Assembly (NCBI RefSeq): GCF_900142395.1
Contig: NZ_FRAS01000028.1
Coordinates: forward strand, 1-42,144
Direction: 5' to 3'
Source of the DNA: Hymenobacter psychrotolerans DSM 18569
GTDB lineage: Bacteria > Bacteroidota > Bacteroidia > Cytophagales > Hymenobacteraceae
Length of the DNA stretch: 42,144 nucleotides
Positions within the stretch are counted from its first letter, which is position 1, and each line of letters opens with the position of its first letter. The notes beneath the pieces are model-generated. The model was not told the DNA's origin. It was given only the letters and a program-made list of their open reading frames with translations, and ran no database searches. Below are positions 1 to 7,426 of the stretch, piece by piece. A program made the position numbers and the translations under genes.

Positions 1-536
1 AGGATGGCGAAGTTCTTCTGGCGCGTGCCGTCGGTGGCCGGGTCGGCCTCGAAGCCCGGGGCGCAGATGATGGAGAAGTCCGGCGTCCAGCTCGTGTCGG
101 CGCCGGCTGCGGGGCGCAGGAACATGTTGTAGCAGAACAGGTTGTGCCAGGCCAGCTCGTTCACAACGCGCAGCTTGAGCTGGTAGTCGGGGTGGGCGCC
201 GGCGTAGGCCTCGCGCACGAACAGCTCCTTATCAGCCAGGTAGGCCGCCATTTTCTGGTGCAGCTGCTCGAACTTGTCCTCGGGGAAGGGGATGTTGATG
301 TCGCCCCACCAGACGCTGTCCTGCGTGCCGGCATCTTTCACGATGAAGCGGTCCTTGGGCGAGCGGCCGGTGAAGGCGCCCGTGTCGGCCATGAGCGCGC
401 CCGTGTCGGTGAGCACGCCTTCGTGGCGGCGCAGCGCGTGCGCGGTGAGCTGCTCGGGCGTGAGGTTCAGGTGCACCTGCGCGGCCCCGGTGAGGCCCAG
501 GGTAGTAAGGCGGGCGTTGGCGGCGGAATCTAGCAT
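1..536 (-). CDS. pckA: Phosphoenolpyruvate carboxykinase (ATP), N-terminal part, runs off the window
   Basis: The reverse strand from an ATG at 536 stays open to the left edge (about 178 codons). It converts oxaloacetate and ATP to PEP, CO2 and ADP in the cytoplasm, the first committed gluconeogenic step. The N-terminal fold of ATP-dependent PEPCK is visible: the family motif TGRSPKD at residues 56-62 within GAFTGRSPKDRF, followed by WWGDIN at 76-81 and a VVNELAWHNLFCYNMF stretch around 124-139. The nucleotide-binding kinase-1a loop and metal ligands lie beyond the window. The gene is divergent from the peptide transporter at 797. A -7 element lies about 50 nt upstream. The identification is firm; completeness cannot be judged. 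Confidence 0.93.
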   Translation of the reverse strand, partial: MLDSAANARLTTLGLTGAAQVHLNLTPEQLTAHALRRHEGVLTDTGALMADTGAFTGRSPKDRFIVKDAGTQDSVWWGDINIPFPEDKFEQLHQKMAAYLADKELFVREAYAGAHPDYQLKLRVVNELAWHNLFCYNMFLRPAAGADTSWTPDFSIICAPGFEADPATDGTRQKNFAI

Positions 537-585
537 AGCAAAAGCCGGAAACGGAAATTGGGTGGGAAAATGGGGAATGATAGGA

Positions 586-614
586 CAAAAATAGGCAAAA
601 CCGCGGTCCGGCAA
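586..614 (-). promoter_or_regulatory. Probable Bacteroidota-type promoter of pckA
   Basis: On the reverse strand TATTTTTG (593 to 586) matches the -7 consensus TAnnTTTG, with a TTG at 614-612, an 18-nt spacer. This would give a leader of roughly 45 nt before the pckA ATG. The -33 half lies inside the palindrome at 608-623. Seen by eye only. Confidence 0.5.
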
Positions 615-623
615 CGTTGCCGG
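608..623. repeat. 16-bp perfect palindrome between pckA and the peptide transporter
   Basis: CCGGCAACGTTGCCGG is identical to its reverse complement. It covers the predicted -33 element of pckA, so a repressor bound here would block that promoter. It has no T tract and no loop, so it does not look like a terminator. An operator role is an inference. Confidence 0.5.
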
Positions 624-796
624 TAGAAATACCGCGAAAATTCGCTGGCAGCCGATATGCAGTTGCCTTGCGTGCCCGGCACCGAATGGCCGATAGAGGC
701 GCCTGTTCGGGGGTTGAGAAACTTTTGTAGCTTTACCAACCTCCGTGCGGTTGCAGCCGGCGGCTTTTTCCCAATCACCTCTTCTTTTTCCCGTTC

Positions 797-2221
797 ATGC
801 AAACTACCTCCGCCATTCAGGAGCAGCCTAGTACGCAGCAAGGTCATCCCCCCGGCCTCTACCTATTGTTTTTTACGGAAATGTGGGAACGGTTCAGCTA
901 CTACGGTATGCGGGGCCTGCTCATGCTCTACCTCTCGAAAACAGCAATGGAAGGCGGCCTGGGCATCAGTGCTGCCAGCGCTTCGCTGATTTACGGCTAC
1001 TTCACCGGCTTCGTCTACCTGACTCCCATCATCGGGGGCTGGCTGGCCGATAAGTACATCGGGCAACGCCGGGCTATCCTGATTGGCGGCCTGACGATGG
1101 CGCTGGGGCAGTTCTTCCTGTTCATGCAGCCGGCTCTGTCGACGGAGGGTGCCCTCTTTGGGCTGCCTTGGCCCACAATGCTGGGCCTGCTGCTGCTGAT
1201 TCTGGGCAACGGTTTCTTTAAGCCGAATATCTCTACCATCGTAGGCAAGCTCTACGAGCAGGGCGACCCGCGCCGGGATGCGGCTTTCACTATTTTCTAC
1301 ATGGGCATCAACACGGGCGCGTTTCTGGCGCCGCTCGTGTGCGGCTACTTCGCCGAAGACCTCTTCGCGACCAAAACCGTGGTGAACGGCGTGGAGCAGG
1401 TGGCCAGCTACGGCTTCCGCTATGGCTTCCTGGCCGCCGGTGTAGGTATGCTGGTGGGCCAATTGGCCTTCAACCTGCTGGGCAAACGTTTCCTGGGAGA
1501 CGTGGGCATGTATCCGGAAGGCCGGAACGAAGACAAGACCGTAGCCAAAGCGCCGCTAACTAAGGAAGAAACCGACCGCATGGCCGTTATCTTCATTATC
1601 ACGCTGTTTGTGGTGTTCTTCTGGGCTGGTTTCGAGCAGGCCGGTTCTTCCCTCACGCTCTACACTGATAAGTATATCAACCGTGAGGTAGCAGGGTTCC
1701 TGATTCCGACGTCGTGGTTCCAGTCCGTGAATGCCGGCTTCATTGTGCTGCTGGGCGCGCCGGTAGCTGCGTTGTGGGTGTATCTGGGCCGTCGTGGCAA
1801 AGACCTGAGCATTCCCGTGAAGATGGGACTGGGCATGGTGCTGCTGGGTGTCGGCTTCCTGTTCATGGTAGGCGCGGCAATGGAGCGCGGCGGCGACGTA
1901 GCCGACCAGACCATCAAAGCCAGCATCTGGTGGCTGATAGCCACTTATTTCTTCCACACAATCGGGGAGCTGTGTCTGTCGCCGGTGGGCTTGTCTATGG
2001 TGTCGCGCCTGTCGCCGGCCGCGCTTACGTCTATGCTGATGGGCGTGTGGTTCCTGGCGCCCTTCGTGGCCCAGATTGCGGGCGGCTACATTGCGGCCTA
2101 CGTGGAAGAACTGGGCGCTCTGACCGTGTTCGGCCTGATTGCCGGATTCGTTATTCTGGCGGGCCTGATTCTGATTGCCATTGCCAAGAAACTGTTCCAC
2201 ATGATGCACGGCCGCGGCTAG
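797..2221 (+). CDS. POT (PTR2) family proton-coupled oligopeptide transporter, MFS
   Basis: A 474-residue inner-membrane protein that imports di- and tripeptides with protons. The POT signature ExxERFxYYG is present at residues 28-37 (EMWERFSYYG), where Glu and Arg take part in proton coupling. A second conserved stretch, GNGFFKPNIS, lies near residue 135, and FxxGxxTGA-like MGINTGAFLAPL follows near 170. About 12-14 hydrophobic helices span the protein, as is usual for the family (450-500 residues). The ATG at 797 follows an upstream stretch with TAGCTTTA (728-735), a weak -7-like match. A hairpin terminator follows at 2274. It is monocistronic and divergent from pckA. The exact substrate cannot be told from sequence. 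Confidence 0.93.
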   Translation: MQTTSAIQEQPSTQQGHPPGLYLLFFTEMWERFSYYGMRGLLMLYLSKTAMEGGLGISAASASLIYGYFTGFVYLTPIIGGWLADKYIGQRRAILIGGLTMALGQFFLFMQPALSTEGALFGLPWPTMLGLLLLILGNGFFKPNISTIVGKLYEQGDPRRDAAFTIFYMGINTGAFLAPLVCGYFAEDLFATKTVVNGVEQVASYGFRYGFLAAGVGMLVGQLAFNLLGKRFLGDVGMYPEGRNEDKTVAKAPLTKEETDRMAVIFIITLFVVFFWAGFEQAGSSLTLYTDKYINREVAGFLIPTSWFQSVNAGFIVLLGAPVAALWVYLGRRGKDLSIPVKMGLGMVLLGVGFLFMVGAAMERGGDVADQTIKASIWWLIATYFFHTIGELCLSPVGLSMVSRLSPAALTSMLMGVWFLAPFVAQIAGGYIAAYVEELGALTVFGLIAGFVILAGLILIAIAKKLFHMMHGRG

Positions 2222-2225
2222 ACCA

Positions 2226-2259
2226 CGGATTTAGACGGATTTTTCGGATTGCACGGATT
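2226..2259. repeat. Four short CGGAT repeats at 9-10 bp spacing
   Basis: CGGAT starts at 2226, 2236, 2245 and 2254, mostly within ACGGATT. The period of 9-10 bp is close to one helical turn. It sits just after the transporter stop codon and before its terminator. No function is evident; it resembles low-complexity intergenic repeats. Confidence 0.55.
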
Positions 2260-2273
2260 CCGTTCTGGTAAGC

Positions 2274-2310
2274 AAAAAGGCCCCGTTGGCAACGCTAGTG
2301 GGGCCTTTTT
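2274..2310 (+). terminator. Rho-independent terminator after the peptide transporter
   Basis: An 11-bp perfect stem (AAAAAGGCCCC at 2274-2284 with GGGGCCTTTTT at 2300-2310) with a 15-nt loop and a T tract. The flanking A tract would let it work in both directions. The stretch from 2311 to 2526 shows no gene or clear signal. Confidence 0.85.
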
Positions 2311-2526
2311 GTGTGGTAGCTAAGCAGGCGTCCGGCCGGCTGGCTTCGTGCTGTCGCCCACCCCAGCCTGATACTTTCCGGGAATAGGAAGAAGAGGAAA
2401 CGCTTTCGGTCTACATCGTTGGGCTTAGCTTAAAAGGTAGGTGCGCTTTTCACGTGGGCGGCTCAGGCGGCGCGAACGGCAACCGGTCGGACGCCTCCGG
2501 CATCGGACCGATGCTTGTTTAGATAC

Positions 2527-2572
2527 ATAAGAAAAGCCCCGCCGAACCAATGTCCGGCGGGGCTTTTCTTAT
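2527..2572 (-). terminator. Terminator of the groES-groEL operon
   Basis: An 18-bp perfect inverted repeat (2527-2544 and 2555-2572) with a 10-nt loop. The stem holds GCCCCGCCG and is flanked by an AAAAGAAT/TTTTCTTAT tract, so a U-run forms on the reverse strand 37 nt after the groEL stop. Confidence 0.9.
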
Positions 2573-2608
2573 GGGCTAACGGCTTATGTTGGGCCACCAG
2601 CGGTCTGA

Positions 2609-4246
2609 TTACATCATGCCGCCCATGCCGCCCATGGCGTTGCCGGGAGCACCAGCGCCGCCTTTGTCATCCTCCGGCTCATCCGAAATAACGCACTCGG
2701 TGGTCAGGAGCAGGCCGGCAATAGAAGCGGCGTTTTCCAGAGCCAGACGCGTAACCTTGGTGGGGTCGAGGATACCAGCGGCCATCAGGTTTTCGTAACG
2801 GTCTTCGCGGGCGTTGTAGCCGTAGTCGGCCTGGCCTTCGCGCACCTTCTGCACTACTACCGAGCCTTCGCCACCGGCGTTAGCCACGATGGTCCGCAGG
2901 GGAGCTTCGATGGCCGTGCGGATGATGTTCACGCCGGTACGCTCGTCGCCGTTCAGGGTGTCAACTGCGTCCAGTGCGTCCAGCGCACGCACCAGTGCTA
3001 CACCGCCGCCGGGAACTACGCCTTCTTCAACGGCTGCACGGGTAGCGTGCAGGGCATCGTCTACGCGGTCCTTCTTCTCCTTCATCTCCACCTCCGTAGA
3101 AGCGCCGATGTAGAGGATAGCTACGCCGCCCGACAGCTTGGCCAGACGCTCTTGCAGCTTCTCTTTGTCGTAGTCGGAAGTGGTAGTGCCGATCTGGGCT
3201 TTGATTTCGTTGATACGGCCGGTGATGGTTTCCTTCTCACCCTTGCCGTTTACGATGGTCGTGTTATCCTTGTCGATGATAACCTTCTCAGCCGTACCGA
3301 GGTACTCCAGCGTAGCGCTGTCCAGCTTGTAGCCGCGCTCTTCCGAAATAACCGTACCGCCCGTCAGAACGGCAATGTCTTCCAGCATCGCCTTGCGACG
3401 GTCGCCGAAGCCGGGAGCTTTCACGGCCGCGATTTTCAGCGAGCCACGCAGCTTGTTTACTACCAGCGTAGCCAGGGCTTCGCCGTCCACGTCTTCGGAG
3501 ATGATAACCAGGGGTTTACCGGTCTGAACAACCTGCTCCAGCACGGGCAGCAGCTCCTTCATGGTGCTCACCTTCTTGTCGTAGATGAGGATGTAGGGGT
3601 TGTCGAACTCAGCCTCCATTTTCTCCGGGTTGGTCACGAAGTAGGGGGAGAGGTAGCCGCGGTCAAACTGCATGCCTTCCACCGTTTTTACTTCGGTTTC
3701 GGTGCCGCGCGCTTCTTCCACGGTGATAACGCCTTCCTTGCCCACTTTGTCCATAGCGTCGGCAATCATTTTGCCGATTTCCATGTCGTTGTTGGCCGAA
3801 ATAGCGCCTACCTGGGCAATTTCCGACGAGTTTTCAATCTTCTTGGACTGGGCTTTCAGGTTGGCAACCACGGCAATTACTGCCTTGTCGATACCGCGTT
3901 TCAGGTCCATGGGGTTGGCACCGGCGGCTACGTTCTTCGAGCCGGCCGCGTAGATGGCCTGGGCCAGTACGGTAGCCGTGGTGGTGCCGTCGCCGGCCTG
4001 GTCAGCGGTTTTGGAAGCTACTTCCTTCACCAGCTGGGCGCCCATGTTTTCTACCGGGTCGCTCAGCTCAATTTCTTTGGCTACCGTCACACCGTCCTTG
4101 GTGATGCTCGGCGCGCCGAATTTCTTGTCGATAACCACGTTGCGGCCTTTCGGACCGAGGGTTACTTTCACGGCATTCGCCAGTTTGTCTACGCCGCGTT
4201 TCAGCTTGTCGCGGCCGTCGGTATCGAATTGGATGTTCTTAGCCAT
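2609..4246 (-). CDS. groEL: Chaperonin GroEL (60 kDa)
   Basis: A 545-residue protein of standard length that forms the double-heptamer ATP-dependent folding chamber in the cytoplasm. It starts MAKNIQFD and has the family hallmarks: VTLGPKGRNVVIDK near residue 30, the ATP-binding DGTTTATVL near 87, GGGVALVRA near 415 and the C-terminal GGMGGMM tail that projects into the cavity. No frame disruption is seen. It lies 43 nt downstream of groES on the same strand, and both share the upstream control region at 4652-4729 and the strong terminator at 2527-2572. Long open frames on the opposite strand are by-products of codon bias and not genes. Confidence 0.98.
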   Translation of the reverse strand: MAKNIQFDTDGRDKLKRGVDKLANAVKVTLGPKGRNVVIDKKFGAPSITKDGVTVAKEIELSDPVENMGAQLVKEVASKTADQAGDGTTTATVLAQAIYAAGSKNVAAGANPMDLKRGIDKAVIAVVANLKAQSKKIENSSEIAQVGAISANNDMEIGKMIADAMDKVGKEGVITVEEARGTETEVKTVEGMQFDRGYLSPYFVTNPEKMEAEFDNPYILIYDKKVSTMKELLPVLEQVVQTGKPLVIISEDVDGEALATLVVNKLRGSLKIAAVKAPGFGDRRKAMLEDIAVLTGGTVISEERGYKLDSATLEYLGTAEKVIIDKDNTTIVNGKGEKETITGRINEIKAQIGTTTSDYDKEKLQERLAKLSGGVAILYIGASTEVEMKEKKDRVDDALHATRAAVEEGVVPGGGVALVRALDALDAVDTLNGDERTGVNIIRTAIEAPLRTIVANAGGEGSVVVQKVREGQADYGYNAREDRYENLMAAGILDPTKVTRLALENAASIAGLLLTTECVISDEPEDDKGGAGAPGNAMGGMGGMM

Positions 4247-4289
4247 CAGTTATTCAGATGTTTGGAATTCGTAGAGAAAAAAGAGAGGC

Positions 4290-4580
4290 TTACAGTACGG
4301 CGAAGATGTCCGACTCCTTCATGATGAGGTAGTCCTGGCCGTCTACCGTAATTTCAGTGCCGGCATATTTGCCGTAGAGCACCTGGTCACCTGCTTTTAC
4401 CTGCGGCTTGATGGTAGTGCCGTTGTCGGCTACTTTGCCTTCGCCTACGGCTACTACTTCACCACGCTGAGGTTTTTCCTTGGCCGTGTCGGGGATAATA
4501 ATGCCCGATTTGGTTTTTTCCTCGGCAGCGGCCGGCGCGACGATGACGCGGTCAGCCAGCGGTTTGATGCTAAGCGACAT
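4290..4580 (-). CDS. groES: Co-chaperonin GroES (10 kDa)
   Basis: A 96-residue protein, the usual size, that caps GroEL as a heptameric lid. Family motifs are LSIKPLADRVIV at the N-terminus, KTKSGIIIPDTAKEKPQ (mobile loop and its flank, residues about 22-38), and the C-terminal YLIMKESDIFAVL. The frame is open upstream to 4709, but the ATG at 4580 is chosen because homology to GroES begins exactly there and the upstream residues match nothing. First gene of the groES-groEL operon. Confidence 0.97.
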   Translation of the reverse strand: MSLSIKPLADRVIVAPAAAEEKTKSGIIIPDTAKEKPQRGEVVAVGEGKVADNGTTIKPQVKAGDQVLYGKYAGTEITVDGQDYLIMKESDIFAVL

Positions 4581-4651
4581 ATTGTACGTTTTGGTTGAAA
4601 GGTTTACTTGAAACAGGATGGTGTCGGCGGTCCTGCACTTCTTGTGCCAGC

Positions 4652-4729
4652 CCGCCAAACCTGACAGAATGGGCGGCAAAGAGGCCGAAAATGCGTCAGC
4701 TTGTTCCATGGAACTGCCAAACGTGTCAG
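4652..4729 (-). promoter_or_regulatory. Two copies of a CTGnCA-n4-TGnCAG-like motif upstream of groES
   Basis: On the plus strand CTGCCAAACGTGTCAG lies at 4714-4729 and CCGCCAAACCTGACAG at 4652-4667. On the coding strand both read CTGWCAnGTTTGGC. Each is an imperfect inverted repeat of CTGnCA around a 4-nt core, and the copies are 62 bp apart. A further TGTCA/TGACA pair with an 8-nt spacer starts at 4724. The CIRCE element bound by HrcA is absent. A heat-shock regulatory role is an inference from position. Confidence 0.45.
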
Positions 4730-4863
4730 AAAAAAGTGACAGCCCAGCCTACTATGCGGCCCCCGACGGGGCGAAGGTAAGGGAATAGCGGAGCGCGCAA
4801 CGTGCATTATTGCGGGCTTCCTGCTGCACCAGTTCAGCTCCACTGGTGAAGTGGTCGGAAAAG

Positions 4864-4899
4864 AAAACGGCGGCTTCCTATGCAGGAAGCCGCCGTTTT
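4864..4899 (-). terminator. Terminator after secG
   Basis: A 16-bp perfect stem (4864-4879 with 4884-4899), loop ATGC, GC-rich core GGCGGCTTCC and an A/T tract on both sides. It lies 20 nt after the secG stop and separates the secG operon from groES-groEL. Confidence 0.9.
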
Positions 4900-4919
4900 G
4901 GCATTTCAGGTAGGGGAGT

Positions 4920-5327
4920 CTAGTTGGCCGGGGCGGGAGCTTCGGCGGGAGCCTGAGTTGGCTGCTGAGCCGGAGCAGCGTCGGTGCCGGGAGTGGCAGC
5001 CGGGGCTGCAGCGCCGGGCGCTGTAGGAGCCGGAGCGGCAGGCAGGCGGGTTTCCATGGCCTTCTGCTGGTTGATGCTGCGGCCGGGACCGGCATCAGTG
5101 GTGCCGTTGAGCACGTGGGTGCCCAGCGTGAATACCATCAGGGCAATAGCAAAGCCCCAGGTGAGCTTTTCCAGCAGGTCGCCGGTGCGCTTCACGCCCA
5201 TCAGGTTGGCCGCGCCACCCGAGCCGAACTGGCTCGACAGCCCGCCGCCTTTGGGGTTCTGCGCCAGCACCACCAGGGCGAGCAGCACACACACGAAAAT
5301 GATTAGAATAATGAGTGCAGTGTACAT
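4920..5327 (-). CDS. secG: Preprotein translocase subunit SecG
   Basis: A 135-residue inner-membrane protein, the accessory subunit of SecYEG. It has a first membrane helix (residues about 3-22), the conserved NPKGGGLSSQFGSGGAANLMG loop region split by hydrophilic residues, and a second helix (about 53-72). The tail after residue 90 is rich in Ala, Pro and Gln and longer than in Proteobacteria, a pattern common in Bacteroidota SecG. Its ATG directly follows the stop codon of the TPR-like gene (no gap), so the two are probably cotranscribed and may be translationally coupled. Terminator downstream at 4864-4899. Confidence 0.94.
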   Translation of the reverse strand: MYTALIILIIFVCVLLALVVLAQNPKGGGLSSQFGSGGAANLMGVKRTGDLLEKLTWGFAIALMVFTLGTHVLNGTTDAGPGRSINQQKAMETRLPAAPAPTAPGAAAPAATPGTDAAPAQQPTQAPAEAPAPAN

Positions 5328-6770
5328 CTACTCCGGAGTTTGCAGTTGTTGAATTTGGTCGGCAAAGTACGCGCTTTTTTCCGGCTGCCGCATCATGAGC
5401 CGTTCATATATTTCAATGGCCTTGTCTATTTTGCCCTGCCGGACCATGATTTTAGCCAAGCTTTCGGAGGCCAGCTGCGGGGCCGCGCTGGTGCTGCGCA
5501 CCGATAAGTCGGTCTGCTCCTCGGCCAGAGAAAGCCGGACTGCCGGCGACTTCAACCGGGGCTGATTTTTAAGGAAACGGTTAATCAGGTCCAGCGAAGA
5601 CGAACTGGGCGCAACTTTTGGGCGATGAGCCGCACCATAAGCGTGCAGCAGTGCGTCAGGCGCGAAGAATTCGCCGGCGGGCAGGGCGGAGGTCAACTCG
5701 CCATCCTGCATCTGCAGCGCATAGCCCAGGCGGCTGCCGCCCCCCAGCAGTGCATATGCCAGCTCACTATCGGCAAGAAAAGAGGGAAAAGCTTCCCGGG
5801 CAACGGGTATTTCGTGCGGCTCTTCCTCCTGCTCCTCAACCCCGGGCAGCTGGTATGGCGCAGATGCAGCCGGAGTAGCAGAGGCGTCCAGCCCAAACTC
5901 AAAGCGGGAAATGCCCGCTTCTGCTGGGGGCCGAATGGGTGGTGCGGTGGCGGGCAGCAACTCTTCCGGCTCTGGTTCGGCCGGTACAGCTGTACTCTGC
6001 GGCCCTGTAGAAGCTGCGGCTGGCGGGTTTATTTCCGAAGCAGATTCAGTAATAGTAGAATCGTCTGTTGGCGCTGCTATTGCCGGAACTGCAGCAACAG
6101 GCAGGGCGGTTTCGGGCGCTGCCGTAAGAGGGGCAGGGGCTTCTGCTGACTCGGTCAGCGGCCCCTCGGTAGGGGTTTCGGCAGCTTCTGCAGCGGTAGG
6201 AAGAAGAGGCCCTGCCTCTGCGGTGTCGCGGTCTTGCTCCGGATGTTCGATGCCTGTTCCTTCCGATTCCGGGGCCTGACGACTTTCTGCTGAAGCTGTA
6301 AGTGAGGCCTCTGGAGTAGTATCCTCTTCTGCGGCAGACTCCGGAGTAGAAAGCTCCGGGGCCGGCGAAGCGGACTCGTCGGAACTATCGGCTACTTCCA
6401 GCGCCTGCACGTCCTCGGGGTCCAGGGTTTGGAAAAAAGCCGTGGCGGTGCCGGTTGGCAGGGCTGCCTGGCGGGTGCCGGTGGTTTCGGGCAAGCTCTG
6501 GGCAATATCTCCCGCCAGCAAGGCAGTCGGCTCCTGAGCAGGCTGCTCCAGCAACTGGCGCAGCAACTGCCGGTCGGCGGCGTAGGTGGCGGCCCGGCGC
6601 AGGCGCTGGCTGGCCAGCATGCTGCCCCGGTCATGAGCGGCCTTGGCCAGCAGCACGTGCGCCGTCTGGCAATACGGAAAAGTCGTCGCCAACTGTTCCA
6701 GCTCCCGGACTTCGGCTTCTGAAATCCGGCCTACATGGTCCAGAATATGTAACAGCGACGCACGGGTCAT
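5328..6770 (-). CDS. Conserved Bacteroidota protein with C-terminal TPR-like repeat
   Basis: A 480-residue protein with no signal peptide or membrane helix. The N-terminus (about 1-100) is alpha-helical, including FPYCQTAHVLLAKAAHDRG. A long low-complexity Glu/Ala/Pro/Thr/Ser linker follows (about 110-330). The conserved C-terminus has DLINRFLKNQPRLK, then ASESLAKIMVRQGKIDKAIE and YERLMMRQPEKSAYFADQI, a single TPR-like unit. Homologues with this C-terminal signature are widespread next to secG in Bacteroidota, but no biochemical role is known to me. It lies between lptE and secG in a same-strand run. The linker is probably disordered. The region 6771-6886 upstream holds no gene. Confidence 0.75.
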   Translation of the reverse strand: MTRASLLHILDHVGRISEAEVRELEQLATTFPYCQTAHVLLAKAAHDRGSMLASQRLRRAATYAADRQLLRQLLEQPAQEPTALLAGDIAQSLPETTGTRQAALPTGTATAFFQTLDPEDVQALEVADSSDESASPAPELSTPESAAEEDTTPEASLTASAESRQAPESEGTGIEHPEQDRDTAEAGPLLPTAAEAAETPTEGPLTESAEAPAPLTAAPETALPVAAVPAIAAPTDDSTITESASEINPPAAASTGPQSTAVPAEPEPEELLPATAPPIRPPAEAGISRFEFGLDASATPAASAPYQLPGVEEQEEEPHEIPVAREAFPSFLADSELAYALLGGGSRLGYALQMQDGELTSALPAGEFFAPDALLHAYGAAHRPKVAPSSSSLDLINRFLKNQPRLKSPAVRLSLAEEQTDLSVRSTSAAPQLASESLAKIMVRQGKIDKAIEIYERLMMRQPEKSAYFADQIQQLQTPE

Positions 6771-6886
6771 TGGGTAACTACTTGAGTGGCAAAGGTGTCG
6801 TCAGGAGGCAGGGCAGTATCAGCTTCCGGCCTGCTAACCAGCGGGGCGCAACAATACGGCAATTTAGGCAGGTAACCGCGCCAGCG

Positions 6887-7426
6887 CTACCAGTTCGCCA
6901 CCGATTTGTTGAAGGCATCAGTGATGATGTTCTGCGTGATGCGGCGCGTGGCGGTAGGGTCGTTGTTGATCTGGGTAATGTCCTGCGTGGCCGTGAAGTC
7001 GCCGTTGCTCTGGAACGTCTGCTCGAAATCCTGTGCGGGGTCTTTGGTGTTGATGAATTTCACCCGGACCTGAATCGTGAGGCGGTTTACGCCGGCCTGG
7101 TCGATGCCGTTCTGGTTTTGGATGGCCGCCGGCGCGAAGTCGTAGGCCGTGATGGCGCCCTCAAACTGCAGGTCTCCGTCGCGCGGTACCAACTTGAGCG
7201 AGGTATTGCGCTGAAAATAGTCCTTGAAATCCTCGGTGAAGCGCTGCGCCAGAAAGGAAGGCCCGTTGCTGGACGTATTCTGGAAGGTGGCAATGGAAAT
7301 GGTCTTCACGGTCGGGTCGAGGGTGGTGCCGGTGAACGAGTACACCTTGCAGCCCTGCACGCCCAGCAGCAGAAACAGCCCCAGCACCCAGAAAGCGGCC
7401 TTCGATACCTGATTATGCTTGTTCAA
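6887..7426 (-). CDS. lptE: LPS-assembly lipoprotein LptE (Bacteroidota type)
   Basis: A 179-residue outer-membrane lipoprotein, the plug and partner of LptD in LPS export. It has a lipoprotein signal peptide with lipobox LGVQGC (Cys26 becomes acylated), followed directly by the family's CKVYSFTGTTL start. The DPTVKTISIATFQN and RFTEDFKDYFQRNTSLKLV segments match Bacteroidota LptE. Its first 14 nt overlap the end of the sigma-54 activator gene (7413-7426), so they are translationally coupled. It belongs to the run miaB, activator, lptE, TPR-like protein, secG. Confidence 0.9.
   Translation of the reverse strand: MNKHNQVSKAAFWVLGLFLLLGVQGCKVYSFTGTTLDPTVKTISIATFQNTSSNGPSFLAQRFTEDFKDYFQRNTSLKLVPRDGDLQFEGAITAYDFAPAAIQNQNGIDQAGVNRLTIQVRVKFINTKDPAQDFEQTFQSNGDFTATQDITQINNDPTATRRITQNIITDAFNKSVANW

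Noticed and set aside
3047..4324. Long open frame (425 codons) antisense to groEL and into groES
   Set aside because: It exists because strong third-position GC bias keeps the opposite frame open. It has no recognisable protein features and lies wholly over real coding sequence.
4581..4919. CIRCE (HrcA) element before groES
   Set aside because: No TTAGCACTC-n9-GAGTGCTAA-like inverted repeat is present. Other repeats are reported instead.
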